Assembly: GCA_030706405.1 (NCBI GenBank)
Contig: JAUZOO010000002.1
Span: 1 to 64,000 of the forward strand
Length of the DNA stretch: 64,000 nucleotides
Reading direction: 5' to 3'
Origin: Bacteroidota bacterium
GTDB lineage: Bacteria > Bacteroidota > Bacteroidia > Bacteroidales > JAAUTT01
Part shown: positions 36,730 to 44,815 of the stretch, one piece after another
Position numbering within the stretch: the stretch's first letter is position 1
How the letters are laid out: each line of letters opens with the position of its first letter
Position numbers and translations under genes: made by a program
The notes under the pieces: generated by a model
Told to the model about the DNA's origin: nothing
Database searches by the model: none
Seen by the model: the letters and a program-made list of their open reading frames with translations, nothing else

Positions 36730-36764
36730 GCATACCCCCAGTTTAAAAATTGGGGTATGCTTTT
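36730..36764 (+). terminator. Terminator between the small genes and the tape measure gene
   Basis: Hairpin GCATACCCC / GGGGTATGC followed by TTTT, just past the 44-aa gene stop. It implies separate or attenuated transcription of the tape measure gene. Confidence 0.8.
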
Positions 36765-36810
36765 AAAAGTAATGCAAGTTGGTCATTGATAAATATTAAG
36801 TAAAAGCAAA

Positions 36811-38874
36811 ATGGCAGGTAGTAAAGAATTTTCGTTACTCACAAAGCTTACCCTTAACATGGCAGGGTACGACACCGGCATTGAGCAGGCTAAGAAAAAA
36901 ACGTCCGACCTGGCGAAAGGTACTGAGGCCGCTTCTAAGTCTATTAGTTCAAGCTTTGCGCCCTTGGCAGGGATGACAGGTGGTCTAACAACGTCACTTT
37001 CTGGTATTCAAGGGGCTGTTACGGGCGGTATATCATCGTTTAAATTAATGATACCCGCTATTAGAGGAGTTGGTACAGCTCTTATATCCACAGGAATAGG
37101 GGCTATTGTTGTGGCTCTTGGAGTTGCATTTGCGGCGTTAACATCTTATTTAGGAGGTAGTTCAGAAGGTGCAAAGCAGTTAAAAGCCGCTTTTGCGTAT
37201 GTGTCCGGCGCGATTACAGCTGTTCTGAACCGTGTTAAGCTGTTAGGCCGTGCTTTAGTCGATGTTTTTCAGGGAAACTTTAAAAAAGCGGCTGAAGACC
37301 TGGAAGCAGCTTTTAAAGGTGGTTTTGGGCAAGAAATTATAAATAGTGCCAAAACTGCCAACGCCTTAGAAGTTGAACGGCAGGCTTTGGCAAAAAAACG
37401 CCGAGAATTCGAGCATAAAGAAGCGGAAGAACAAAAGCAGATAAACATTCTTAATGCGCAGGCACAGAATAAGGACGATGTAAGCATCGAAAGTTTAACC
37501 GCAAAAAAGAAATACCTGGTAGATGCCGATAAAAAGGCTTATGCTCTCAATAAGGAAAAGGTAGCATTATTACAGGCAGAGTATGATTATGCCTCCAAAA
37601 TTGTTAAAGTTAAGGGGTTGTCAGCCTCTCAGGAAGAAAAAGACAATGAGCTATCAAAATGGAAAGAATTACAATCAGCACAGTCGGAATACTATATTTC
37701 TACAGCTGCCAACTCTAAGGCTGAATTAAAACTCAACAAGCAAATACATTCCATTGAGAAAGCCGATAATGAAGAGGCTAAGAAAGATCAGGAAGCCTTA
37801 GCCAAGCTGACCAATGAGAATACGGAACTTGACTTAGCCCTTAATAAAGAATCGGCACAATCTAAGAAAGCAATTATTGATGCTGAAATAGCCGAATGGA
37901 AAGAAAAGGAATTGGCAAAGATTAACGCGGTAAAAGCTTCCACAGACGAGCAAATAGCCTTGCAAAAAGTATCTATTGAAAAGGTTAATAAAGTGGCTGA
38001 TATTAAAACAAAGAAAGCTTATGCTGAAATAGATACCAGCGAACTAGAAAAGGGGTTGCAGCAACAAAAGCAGTTTGATGCCCGCGAAGGTGCCTTACTA
38101 AAAGAGAAATTTGAAAATAATTTAATAAGCAAGCAGGAGTATCTGGCAAAGATGTCTGCTCTTGATGCTAGGGGCCATCAACGTGAACTCGAAGAGTTAG
38201 AACTTCTCCATCAAAAAGGCGAAATTTCAGAAAAAAGTTATGCAGACACACTTGTACAAATCAACGACAAATATCAAACCCAAAAAATTAGCGCATTAAA
38301 TAGATATAATGTAGCTGTAAATGACTTGTTATCTTCAAATAACAGAATGTCAGAATCCTTTAAAACAGTTGCGCAAAACTCAGGGGTGCTCGTTGCCGGT
38401 ATATTATCAGTATCAAATTCAATGCAAGAATCTGCCCTTAAGGGTGCAAAATCTTTAAAAGAATTGGCAGCATCAGCAGGTAATTCAGCTCGTCAAATAA
38501 TTGCAGAACAGTTAAGTATCGGTGTTAGTAATGCCATTCGTAGTGCCTTAGAGTTCATCCCTTTCCCTTTTAATTTAGCCGCTGGGGCTGCTGCCGGCGC
38601 TGCTGCCGTTGCTCTTTTCAATAGTGCTGTTCCTACTTTTGCCACCGGCGGCATCGTCCCTGGTACCTCATACACCGGCGATCAGGTATTTGCCCGGGTA
38701 AATAGTGGCGAAATGGTACTAAATGCCGGGCAGCAAGGCAACCTCTTTTCTATGCTTAATAATAATTTCAACTCAATGAATCGCGGAGGTGGAGAGGTGA
38801 CATTCCGCATAGAAGGCTCTCAATTAGTTGGTGTGCTAAACAATCATAGCAAACGAATAAAAAATTTCGGCTAA
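36811..38874 (+). CDS. Phage tail tape measure protein
   Basis: 687-aa protein that in siphophages sets tail length. The N-terminal NMAGYDTGIEQAKKKTSDLAKG and a hydrophobic stretch (residues about 75-115, GISSFKLMIPAIRG...IGAIVVALGVAFAALTSYLGG) are typical. A long coiled-coil region of Lys/Glu/Ala (about 190-500) follows. The C-terminal end has IPFPFNLAAGAAAGAAAVALFNS and FATGGIVPGTSYTGDQVFARVNSGEMVLN, the standard tape measure tail. With 687 aa it would give a rather short tail. No tail tube or baseplate gene accompanies it, and it lies before the head genes, opposite to the usual head-to-tail order. Confidence 0.9.
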   Translation: MAGSKEFSLLTKLTLNMAGYDTGIEQAKKKTSDLAKGTEAASKSISSSFAPLAGMTGGLTTSLSGIQGAVTGGISSFKLMIPAIRGVGTALISTGIGAIVVALGVAFAALTSYLGGSSEGAKQLKAAFAYVSGAITAVLNRVKLLGRALVDVFQGNFKKAAEDLEAAFKGGFGQEIINSAKTANALEVERQALAKKRREFEHKEAEEQKQINILNAQAQNKDDVSIESLTAKKKYLVDADKKAYALNKEKVALLQAEYDYASKIVKVKGLSASQEEKDNELSKWKELQSAQSEYYISTAANSKAELKLNKQIHSIEKADNEEAKKDQEALAKLTNENTELDLALNKESAQSKKAIIDAEIAEWKEKELAKINAVKASTDEQIALQKVSIEKVNKVADIKTKKAYAEIDTSELEKGLQQQKQFDAREGALLKEKFENNLISKQEYLAKMSALDARGHQRELEELELLHQKGEISEKSYADTLVQINDKYQTQKISALNRYNVAVNDLLSSNNRMSESFKTVAQNSGVLVAGILSVSNSMQESALKGAKSLKELAASAGNSARQIIAEQLSIGVSNAIRSALEFIPFPFNLAAGAAAGAAAVALFNSAVPTFATGGIVPGTSYTGDQVFARVNSGEMVLNAGQQGNLFSMLNNNFNSMNRGGGEVTFRIEGSQLVGVLNNHSKRIKNFG

Positions 38875-38896
38875 TCAGATAATAAAAATTGAAACG

Positions 38897-39478
38897 ATGA
38901 ATGATATTGAACGCCGCTATATTTCCGGCACAGTCTCCATAGAAAAACGTGCAAATGGTTCCAATACTCGGAATGTGTCAGGGTATGCCGCTACTTTTAA
39001 TAACTTATCGAAGGATTTGGGAGGATTTCAGGAACGGATTGATCCGGGATTTTTCAAAGGGGTTGATTTTTCTGACGTCGTTTGTCTATTCAACCACGAT
39101 AAAAATTTTATCCTGGCTCGAACATCTTCGAGAACTTTGAAGCTTTCGATTGATAATACAGGCCTTAAGTACGCATTTGAAGCGCCCGCCACAAGTGCCG
39201 GTAACGATTTGCTTGTAAATATTGCAAATCGCGATGTTTCTGGCAGTTCTTTCGCTTTTATAGTCGAAAAGGATAGCTGGGATGTTATTAACGGAATTAA
39301 CGTCCGAACATTACTGAAATGTGCCCAATTGATTGACGTTTCCCCCGTAGTATTCCCCGCTTATAATGATACCGTTGTAGGTCAACGGTCTTTTAAGGAT
39401 TACAGATCAATGCAAAAGAAATTCCCGGAATTACAATATACTAAATGGCTCATAAATGAAATTAACTTAAAACAATAA
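38897..39478 (+). CDS. HK97-family prohead protease
   Basis: 193-aa serine protease that processes capsid precursors. It has the family N-terminus VSGYAATFNNLSKDLGGFQERIDPGFF, the catalytic His in LFNHDKNFILART, and the catalytic Ser in RDVSGSSFAFIV. Residues after about 170 are short, with no fused scaffold domain. It lies 17 bases before the capsid gene, the classic protease-capsid pair. Confidence 0.92.
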   Translation: MNDIERRYISGTVSIEKRANGSNTRNVSGYAATFNNLSKDLGGFQERIDPGFFKGVDFSDVVCLFNHDKNFILARTSSRTLKLSIDNTGLKYAFEAPATSAGNDLLVNIANRDVSGSSFAFIVEKDSWDVINGINVRTLLKCAQLIDVSPVVFPAYNDTVVGQRSFKDYRSMQKKFPELQYTKWLINEINLKQ

Positions 39479-39495
39479 CTTATTAATTAAGAACT

Positions 39496-40485
39496 ATGAA
39501 AAATAATTTTAGTCTTGTAAATACAATAAATGAGCATATATCTGGCCGTATCAAATCGCCTGCAAGTATTAAAATGATAGAAGAGGGCCGGGCAGCAATG
39601 GAAAAAACAGGAATCCCCTCCGAGGGGATTTCTATACCATTTGAGTATCGTGATTTAGTAGCAGCGGATAGCCCTTTAATAGGAAATGAGGTCCTTGATT
39701 TTGACGGCGCTTTGCGCAATGAACTAGTATTCTTAAAAGCGGGGGCAACATTTCTCACAGGTTTGCACGGTAATGTAAAAGTACCTAGATACTCTGGTAC
39801 AGATGCCTGTTGGTTGAATGAAACGGATTCCGGAAATGATAGTGCTGGAACTTTTGATACTTTTGAGATGAAACCCAAAAGATTGTATGCTACTATCAAT
39901 ATAGGTAAATTGTTTTTATTACAGGCTAATCCTTCCATTGAAGAACTACTTATCAAAGATATTTCAAACGCAATATCTGAAAAGCTTGAAGCTACTGTTT
40001 TGGGAAATGCAGCCATTAACACTTATCAGCCGAAAGGTTTTTTTACCGGTATCACTGATGATAAATTGGTGATTAAAGGCACGGCCTCATGGGATAAGGT
40101 CCTGCAATTAGAAAAAACGTTGAACGACGCTAAAGCAAGACGCGATACTCGGGCATATATTACAACCGGATCAGGGATAGGAGTACTTAAAAACACTCCC
40201 AAAATTCAAGGTTTTCCCAACTACATTAGCCAAGATGGGAAAATGAACGATTATCCGGTGTTTTATACCAATAATATGGCATCCGGGCTCACGGCAACAG
40301 CTGATGAACAAGGTCTGGTATTTGCAAATTGGTCTGATTTAATAATTGCCCAGTGGGGTGCAATTGATATTCTTGTAGACCCCTTTACCCTTTCCCATTT
40401 AGGAATGGTAAAACTTGGAATAACCGGCTATTTTGATGCGGCTAAACGTCGAGACGAAGCCTTTGCCATTGGATCGGTAAAATAA
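39496..40485 (+). CDS. HK97-fold phage major capsid protein
   Basis: 329-aa capsid protein. Family marks are RNELVFLKAGATFLTGLHGNVKVPRY, the E-loop/P-domain region KPKRLYATINIGKLFLLQANPSIEELLIKDISNAISEKLEATVLGNA, and the A-domain GLVFANWSDLIIAQWGAIDILVDPFT. The region ahead of the conserved fold is only about 60 residues, shorter than the delta (scaffold) domain of HK97 itself. No portal or terminase gene is adjacent, which is unusual because those normally precede this pair. Confidence 0.93.
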   Translation: MKNNFSLVNTINEHISGRIKSPASIKMIEEGRAAMEKTGIPSEGISIPFEYRDLVAADSPLIGNEVLDFDGALRNELVFLKAGATFLTGLHGNVKVPRYSGTDACWLNETDSGNDSAGTFDTFEMKPKRLYATINIGKLFLLQANPSIEELLIKDISNAISEKLEATVLGNAAINTYQPKGFFTGITDDKLVIKGTASWDKVLQLEKTLNDAKARRDTRAYITTGSGIGVLKNTPKIQGFPNYISQDGKMNDYPVFYTNNMASGLTATADEQGLVFANWSDLIIAQWGAIDILVDPFTLSHLGMVKLGITGYFDAAKRRDEAFAIGSVK

Positions 40486-40599
40486 GAATTTTTGTTTTGG
40501 TGATTGATGTTTGATTTGCTCAAGAAGCAGGGTTTCGTAAGGGACCTTGCTTCAAACTTCTAAAAATATGGTAAGTCTTTATTAGGGTTTTTTCATTTC

Positions 40600-40633
40600 A
40601 AAGCAGGCCGCCGTGAGGTTCCCTGCTTTTTTT
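40600..40633 (+). terminator. Terminator after the capsid gene
   Basis: Arms AAAGCAGG (40600-40607) and CCCTGCTTT (40621-40629) followed by a T run. A similar but weaker hairpin (GAAGCAGGG/CCTTGCTTC) lies just upstream at about 40522-40556. Confidence 0.75.
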
Positions 40634-40683
40634 ATTTCATATTGATAGGGCTAAATATACTCTCAAGTTTATGGAAAATGAAA

Positions 40684-40707
40684 AGAGCTACCAGTTTTGG
40701 CAGCTCT
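40684..40707 (-). terminator. Terminator of the minus-strand genes at the element's right end
   Basis: Hairpin AGAGCTACC / GGCAGCTCT (one mismatch). On the minus strand it lies 46 bases past the stop of the 198-aa membrane protein gene and is followed by TTTTCATTTT. Confidence 0.7.
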
Positions 40708-40752
40708 ATAGTGTTACTATATTATATTGATAACTGTAACTTTGTTGCATAT

Positions 40753-41349
40753 TTATCCATTCTTTGGAATTGAATCCGTTATCGGTGGTGTGCCTGTTTT
40801 TTCAATTTTTTTTAGCTCTCTATCTTTTTTGTAATAAGAATATATCCCATAACTGGCCGGTAATCCTAAGCAAAGAAAGTACACGATTATAATAGAGGTC
40901 GAAATAGCTTGTATTATACGACCGTTTTTAGGCATAGGCATTGCCGTTTCCGGATCGTTTGCAATTTTATTACCGGTATGCCGTTGGCCTGATTTATATC
41001 GTAAGTCCTTCGTATAAACAGGTATTTTCTTTTTCTTATAGATAACCCTGTTTTCAAAATAGAGCAAAATCAACAATCCGAAGTAGAGTCCGGTAAAAAT
41101 CCACTCTACGATATACCATTGCATCGCGATAAAAATAAAGCTTATCGCAACGTATGCCACACTATAAAACCAGCCTAAGAACAGGGCAAACGCAATGCTT
41201 TTCCAGTTGGGAATTTTATACCCCATCTCGCTTAGGTCTGCACCTGAACGGATGTTCTGTGAGGCCGCCGCAATGGTTTTATTAATAATGGCGTTCGAAG
41301 CCTTCCGGAATAACACGTATTTGAATACGTCGAAAAAGTTAAATTTCAT
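40753..41349 (-). CDS. Unknown element-encoded membrane protein
   Basis: 198 aa. Three to four predicted membrane helices: two or three at residues about 52-98 (FALFLGWFYSVAYVAISFIFIAMQW, then WIFTGLYFGLLILLYF) and one at about 148-168 (AISTSIIIVYFLCLGLPASYGIY). A basic loop lies between and a Lys-rich tail follows. No lysis (holin) or superinfection-exclusion signature can be proven, though both roles are possible for a phage-element membrane protein. It is transcribed against the structural genes. Confidence 0.65.
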   Translation of the reverse strand: MKFNFFDVFKYVLFRKASNAIINKTIAAASQNIRSGADLSEMGYKIPNWKSIAFALFLGWFYSVAYVAISFIFIAMQWYIVEWIFTGLYFGLLILLYFENRVIYKKKKIPVYTKDLRYKSGQRHTGNKIANDPETAMPMPKNGRIIQAISTSIIIVYFLCLGLPASYGIYSYYKKDRELKKIEKTGTPPITDSIPKNG

Positions 41350-41437
41350 AAGTGGAGTATTGAATTCTATTGTAAGGTAATAAATGCTTATGATTCAAAT
41401 AAATAAAAAGTAATAAAAGTTGTGTTACCATTTCATG

Positions 41438-41767
41438 TCAATTTAGCCGTATTTGTACTGAACTTTTATAGATTTCTAGCAAATCCATTTGAGGAACGTC
41501 ACAAGTAGACAATTCCTTTAAGGAAAAGCCTCTCCCCTTAGATATGTCAGGCTCATATAACTTCAATGTCATCTCGAGTTCATTAATGTCTATTTCGTGC
41601 CATTTTTGTCTATTCCTATTACACTCGATGAGTAACTCCTGTGCCATTATAATTGGGTTCCAGCTTTCTATGGATTCTTGGATTTTTTCAATTTCACTTA
41701 AAAAAAAAGTTATCGTTTTATTCTCATTAGAATTTTTTTGAGAAAGAGGGTTGTTATTTTTTTTCAT
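41438..41767 (-). CDS. Unknown small protein, paralogue of the neighbouring gene
   Basis: 109 aa from the ATG at 41767; the frame could start at a TTG at 41797. Ser/Asn/Lys-rich N-terminus (MKKNNNPLSQKNSNENK), helical middle and the C-terminus VPQMDLLEIYKSSVQIRLN. The tail matches that of the upstream gene, and both share the order of polar head, coiled helices and MxLLxxYxSSxQ end. Likely cytosolic and helical; function unknown. Confidence 0.6.
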   Translation of the reverse strand: MKKNNNPLSQKNSNENKTITFFLSEIEKIQESIESWNPIIMAQELLIECNRNRQKWHEIDINELEMTLKLYEPDISKGRGFSLKELSTCDVPQMDLLEIYKSSVQIRLN

Positions 41768-41801
41768 AGTTGTAAAACCTTTATATTTAAATTTCAATGT
41801 A

Positions 41802-42149
41802 TTAATTAAACTGCATTTGCGAAGTTGATATATAAGACCTAAGTAACTCCATCATAGGCATTCTGAAAGTGTCCAATTCATATTTAGTATATTCTACATT
41901 TTCAAACTTCCATGGCTCTTGATATATCTTCAATCTCTTTTCTAAGCAGGTCTTTATAATTCTGTAGACCTTATCAATGTTTTCTTCATAAAAGAATCTA
42001 TTTTGAAGTGTGTTATTCCGAATTATCAAAGATTCTCTTTGTACTTTAAGGTTCTCTATAATATTAAGGACTTCATCTAATCTTGTTTCCTCGGTTATAC
42101 TTATTTTATTAGAACCTTTTTGAGGTTGGGATGAGTTAGAACTTTTCAT
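41802..42149 (-). CDS. Unknown small protein, paralogue of the neighbouring gene
   Basis: 115 aa. Ser/Gln/Lys-rich N-terminus (MKSSNSSQPQKGSNK), a helical central segment (LDEVLNIIENLKVQRESLIIRNNTLQ) and the C-terminus RMPMMELLRSYISTSQMQFN, matching the tail of the next gene downstream. The two genes are 34 bases apart on the same strand and probably arose by duplication. The gene lies 180 bases from the tRNA end. Confidence 0.6.
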   Translation of the reverse strand: MKSSNSSQPQKGSNKISITEETRLDEVLNIIENLKVQRESLIIRNNTLQNRFFYEENIDKVYRIIKTCLEKRLKIYQEPWKFENVEYTKYELDTFRMPMMELLRSYISTSQMQFN

Positions 42150-42258
42150 TGTAAATTTGTTTTAAGGTTACGTGAAATTAGTTTAATTACAACAGACTTG
42201 GGTAATAACTGTATTTCAGGGAGGAATAGAACTAAAGTAGGGAGGCTGCTTACTTAAC

Positions 42259-42281
42259 CTGTATGCAAACTGTATGCAAAT
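42259..42281. repeat. Right-end GTATGCAAA direct repeats (possible integrase arm sites)
   Basis: Two GTATGCAAA units at 42261-42269 and 42272-42280, 11 bp apart. This matches the spacing and sequence of the left-end pair at 29933-29950. Confidence 0.5.
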
Positions 42282-42283
42282 AA

Positions 42284-42320
42284 AAAAGTCACCTATTCTC
42301 AAGAAGAGTATAAGTGACTT
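42284..42320 (-). terminator. Element-borne terminator of tRNA-Arg
   Basis: Hairpin of AAGTCACCTAT and ATAAGTGACTT (one mismatch). On the minus strand it follows the tRNA 3' end and precedes a T run, replacing the displaced native terminator at 29724-29757. Confidence 0.7.
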
Positions 42321-42329
42321 ATTGTTAAG

Positions 42330-42403
42330 TGATTCCGGCGCGATTCGAACGCGCGGCCCACAGCTTAGAAGGCTGTTGCTCTATCCAACTGAGCTACGGA
42401 ACC
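42330..42403 (-). tRNA. tRNA-Arg (anticodon TCT), attR
   Basis: 74-base complete tRNA. Acceptor arms GGTTCCG / CGGAATC pair with one G-T, discriminator A73, D arm GCTCAGTTGGATAGAGC, anticodon loop CTTCTAA giving TCT, T arm GCGCG-TTCGAAT-CGCGC. The 3' CCA is not encoded. The 5' half belongs to the chromosome; the 3' half from the anticodon on was supplied by the element. The 18-base core shared with attL is 42357-42374. Confidence 0.95.
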
Positions 42404-42510
42404 CCAAAATCGGCTGCAAATCTACGAAAAATTATCATAGTTCATACAGCTTCCGAGTTTTTATTTGATTTTAACTATTTTATCATTGTTGATGATTGAA
42501 TAACAATGAT

Positions 42511-44628
42511 TTATTGCATAAGTCCTCGACGTTTGAGCAAAGGCATAATGGATGGATCGGCTCCGCGGAATCGTTTGTAAAGTACCATTGGGTCTTCGGT
42601 ACCCCCCTTTTCAAGTACGTTTTGACGAAATGAACGGGCTGTTTCCGGGTCGAAAATTCCATGTTCTTTAAAAGCTTCGAAAGCATCGGCATCAAGAACT
42701 TCGGCCCATAAATAGCTATAGTATCCTGCTGAGTATCCTCCGTTAAAAATATGGTTAAAATACGTAGTGCGGTACCGTGAAACAATTTCGGGGATGAGTC
42801 CAATCTTATCGAGCGATTGCTTTTCGAACGTAAGGAGATCGAGGTTAGCAGCATCTTTTAGGGTATGATAGTCCATATCGAGTAATGATGCGGCTGTCAG
42901 TTCAACGGTAGCAAATCCCTGGTTAAAATACTGACTGTTTTTCATCTTATCGAGCAACGCCTGAGGTATAATTTCACCGGTTTGGTAATGCTTGGCGTAG
43001 ATCTTTAATACTTCGGGTTCGGTAGCCCAGTTTTCGTTTACCTGTGAAGGTAATTCGACGAAATCGCGTGGAACTGAAGTGCCGGATAGGGAGCGGTAAG
43101 TACATTTGCTCAACATGCCGTGCAGGGAATGTCCAAACTCGTGAAATAGGGTGGTTACCTCATCGAGGTTCAACAACGAAGGTTTATCGGCTGTAGGCTT
43201 CGGAAAATTACAAACGATAGAGATTACTGGAGGAATGTTTTTGCCGGCCTGGCGGTACTGTTCGCGGAAACTGGTCATCCAGGCGCCGCCACGTTTGCTG
43301 TTGCGGGCGAAGAAGTCCATATAAAGTACAGCAAGATGGACTCCGTTGGCATTTTTAACGTCGTAAACCATAACATCGGGGTGGTATTTGGGAACGTTTT
43401 TCAGTTCGGTGAACGTGAGTCCGTAAAGTTTGTTGGCAGTGTAAAATACACCCTGACGGACATTTTCGAGTTTGAAATAGGAACGGAGGGCCTCGTCATC
43501 AAATGCATATTTTTCTTTACGGACTTTTTCGGCATAATAGCGCCAATCCCAGGCTGCAAGTTTAAAATTTCCTCCTTCGCGGTTAATGAGCGACTGCATA
43601 TCTGAGGCTTCGTTCTTAGCCATTTTTAAGGCTGGTGCCCATATCTGATTTAACAGTTTATAGACGTTATCCTGATTTTTTGCCATGGTGCGGTCGAGAA
43701 CGTAGTTTGCATACGTGTCGAACCCAAGCATATTAGCCTTTTCGATGCGCAAGACAATGATTTTTTTAATGAGCACCTTATTGTCGTTGGTGTTATTGTT
43801 ATTTCCGCGGTTAATGTAACCGTTAAATATTTTTTCGCGAAGACTACGGTTATCGGCGTATTGCAGAAAAGGCATCACACTTGGGTTGTGAAGTGTGAAA
43901 ACCCACTTTCCGTCGAGTTTTTCTTTTTTAGCAACTTCCGCCGCAGCGTCTATGATTCCCTGAGGCAGTCCGGCAAGGTCTTCTTTTTTGTCAATTACTA
44001 GTTTAAAGCTATTGGTTTCGGCAAGCAGGTTTTCCCCGAATTTGAGCATCAGCATCGAAAGATCTTCGTTGATTTTGCGCAGACGGTTTTGTTTTGCAGT
44101 GTCGAGCGCTGCTCCATTACGGATAAACGATTTGTAGGTTTCATCAAGAAGCTTACTTTGCTCGGGAGTCAGTTTAAGCGATTTTTTCTGGTCGTAAACG
44201 GCTTTGACTTTCCTATAGAGTGAAGCATTAAACAAAATATCGTCTTCGTGTTTGGATAAGAGCGGGGTTACTTCCTGTGCAATCTTTTGAATGGTATCGT
44301 TAGTGTTGGCAGAATTGATATTAAAAAATACTGACGAGATGTTTCCTAACAAGATACCGCTGTTTTCCATGGCTTCGACGGTATTGGCAAAAGTTGGTTT
44401 AGACGGATTTTTTATAATTACCTCAATTTCCTTGTTGTGCTTTTTTATGGCTGTTTTAAACGCAGGTAAAAAATATTTGGTTTTAATCTTGTCGAACGGG
44501 GGAACGCCAAACGGAGTATTGTACGATGTTAACAGCGGATTAGATGTCGTTTTTGGAGTGTCTTTGTCGGGTTTGAAGGCCGTGGTAATTACGCTCATAA
44601 TCAAAAGTATATACAATAAATTTTTCAT
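42511..44628 (-). CDS. dcp: M3-family peptidyl-dipeptidase
   Basis: 705-aa zinc metallopeptidase of family M3, close to Dcp, which removes dipeptides from peptide C-termini. A signal peptide (residues 1-17) suggests export. The catalytic motif is LFHEFGHSLHGML (HExxH, near residue 490), with the third ligand glutamate 25-30 residues later in the FVELPSQVNENW segment. Length and C-terminus (GYYSYLWAEVLDADAFEAF) are typical. It is the first host gene right of the element and likely marks the original neighbour of tRNA-Arg. Confidence 0.95.
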   Translation of the reverse strand: MKNLLYILLIMSVITTAFKPDKDTPKTTSNPLLTSYNTPFGVPPFDKIKTKYFLPAFKTAIKKHNKEIEVIIKNPSKPTFANTVEAMENSGILLGNISSVFFNINSANTNDTIQKIAQEVTPLLSKHEDDILFNASLYRKVKAVYDQKKSLKLTPEQSKLLDETYKSFIRNGAALDTAKQNRLRKINEDLSMLMLKFGENLLAETNSFKLVIDKKEDLAGLPQGIIDAAAEVAKKEKLDGKWVFTLHNPSVMPFLQYADNRSLREKIFNGYINRGNNNNTNDNKVLIKKIIVLRIEKANMLGFDTYANYVLDRTMAKNQDNVYKLLNQIWAPALKMAKNEASDMQSLINREGGNFKLAAWDWRYYAEKVRKEKYAFDDEALRSYFKLENVRQGVFYTANKLYGLTFTELKNVPKYHPDVMVYDVKNANGVHLAVLYMDFFARNSKRGGAWMTSFREQYRQAGKNIPPVISIVCNFPKPTADKPSLLNLDEVTTLFHEFGHSLHGMLSKCTYRSLSGTSVPRDFVELPSQVNENWATEPEVLKIYAKHYQTGEIIPQALLDKMKNSQYFNQGFATVELTAASLLDMDYHTLKDAANLDLLTFEKQSLDKIGLIPEIVSRYRTTYFNHIFNGGYSAGYYSYLWAEVLDADAFEAFKEHGIFDPETARSFRQNVLEKGGTEDPMVLYKRFRGADPSIMPLLKRRGLMQ

Positions 44629-44775
44629 GCAAATATGGTTAAATGATTTATTCTCAATGATAAATCAAAAAGTAAATGCTAAAAAAGACTTTAGTCATGT
44701 TTAGCATTCGATTTGTCTTTGGTTAGAACAATCTTCGTAACCAAAATCTAAAGTGATTATACAGGCCAATGCAAT

Positions 44776-44809
44776 AAAAAAGCCCTTCGTTTTTGCGAAG
44801 GGCTTTTTT
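44776..44809. terminator. Terminator of the 245-aa secreted protein gene
   Basis: Near-perfect hairpin AAAAAGCCCTTCG / CGAAGGGCTTTTT just after the minus-strand stop at 44816, symmetrical enough to work in both directions. Confidence 0.85.
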
Positions 44810-44815
44810 ATTGAG

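Larger units (their letters stand above)
29792..42374. mobile_element. Integrative element in tRNA-Arg(TCT) with a reduced phage structural module (putative phage satellite)
   Basis: Bounded by an 18-bp direct repeat, CCCACAGCTTAGAAGGCT, at 29792-29809 and 42357-42374; the repeat spacing is 12,565 bp. A tyrosine integrase lies next to attL and a complete tRNA-Arg at attR. The cargo is hicAB, an unknown 309-aa protein, an HTH protein, a DUF4373 replication protein, small proteins, a second tyrosine recombinase, tape measure, HK97 prohead protease, capsid, a membrane protein and two paralogous small proteins. Terminase, portal, tail tube/sheath, baseplate and lysis genes are not seen. This suggests a phage satellite or a decayed prophage; conjugation genes are also absent, arguing against an ICE. 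Confidence 0.9.

Noticed and set aside
40507-40563. 18-codon frame right after the capsid gene
   Set aside because: Too short to support, and overlaps a hairpin-rich region.
29792-42374. Integrative and conjugative element or mobilisable transposon
   Set aside because: No relaxase, coupling protein or tra genes; virion genes are present instead.
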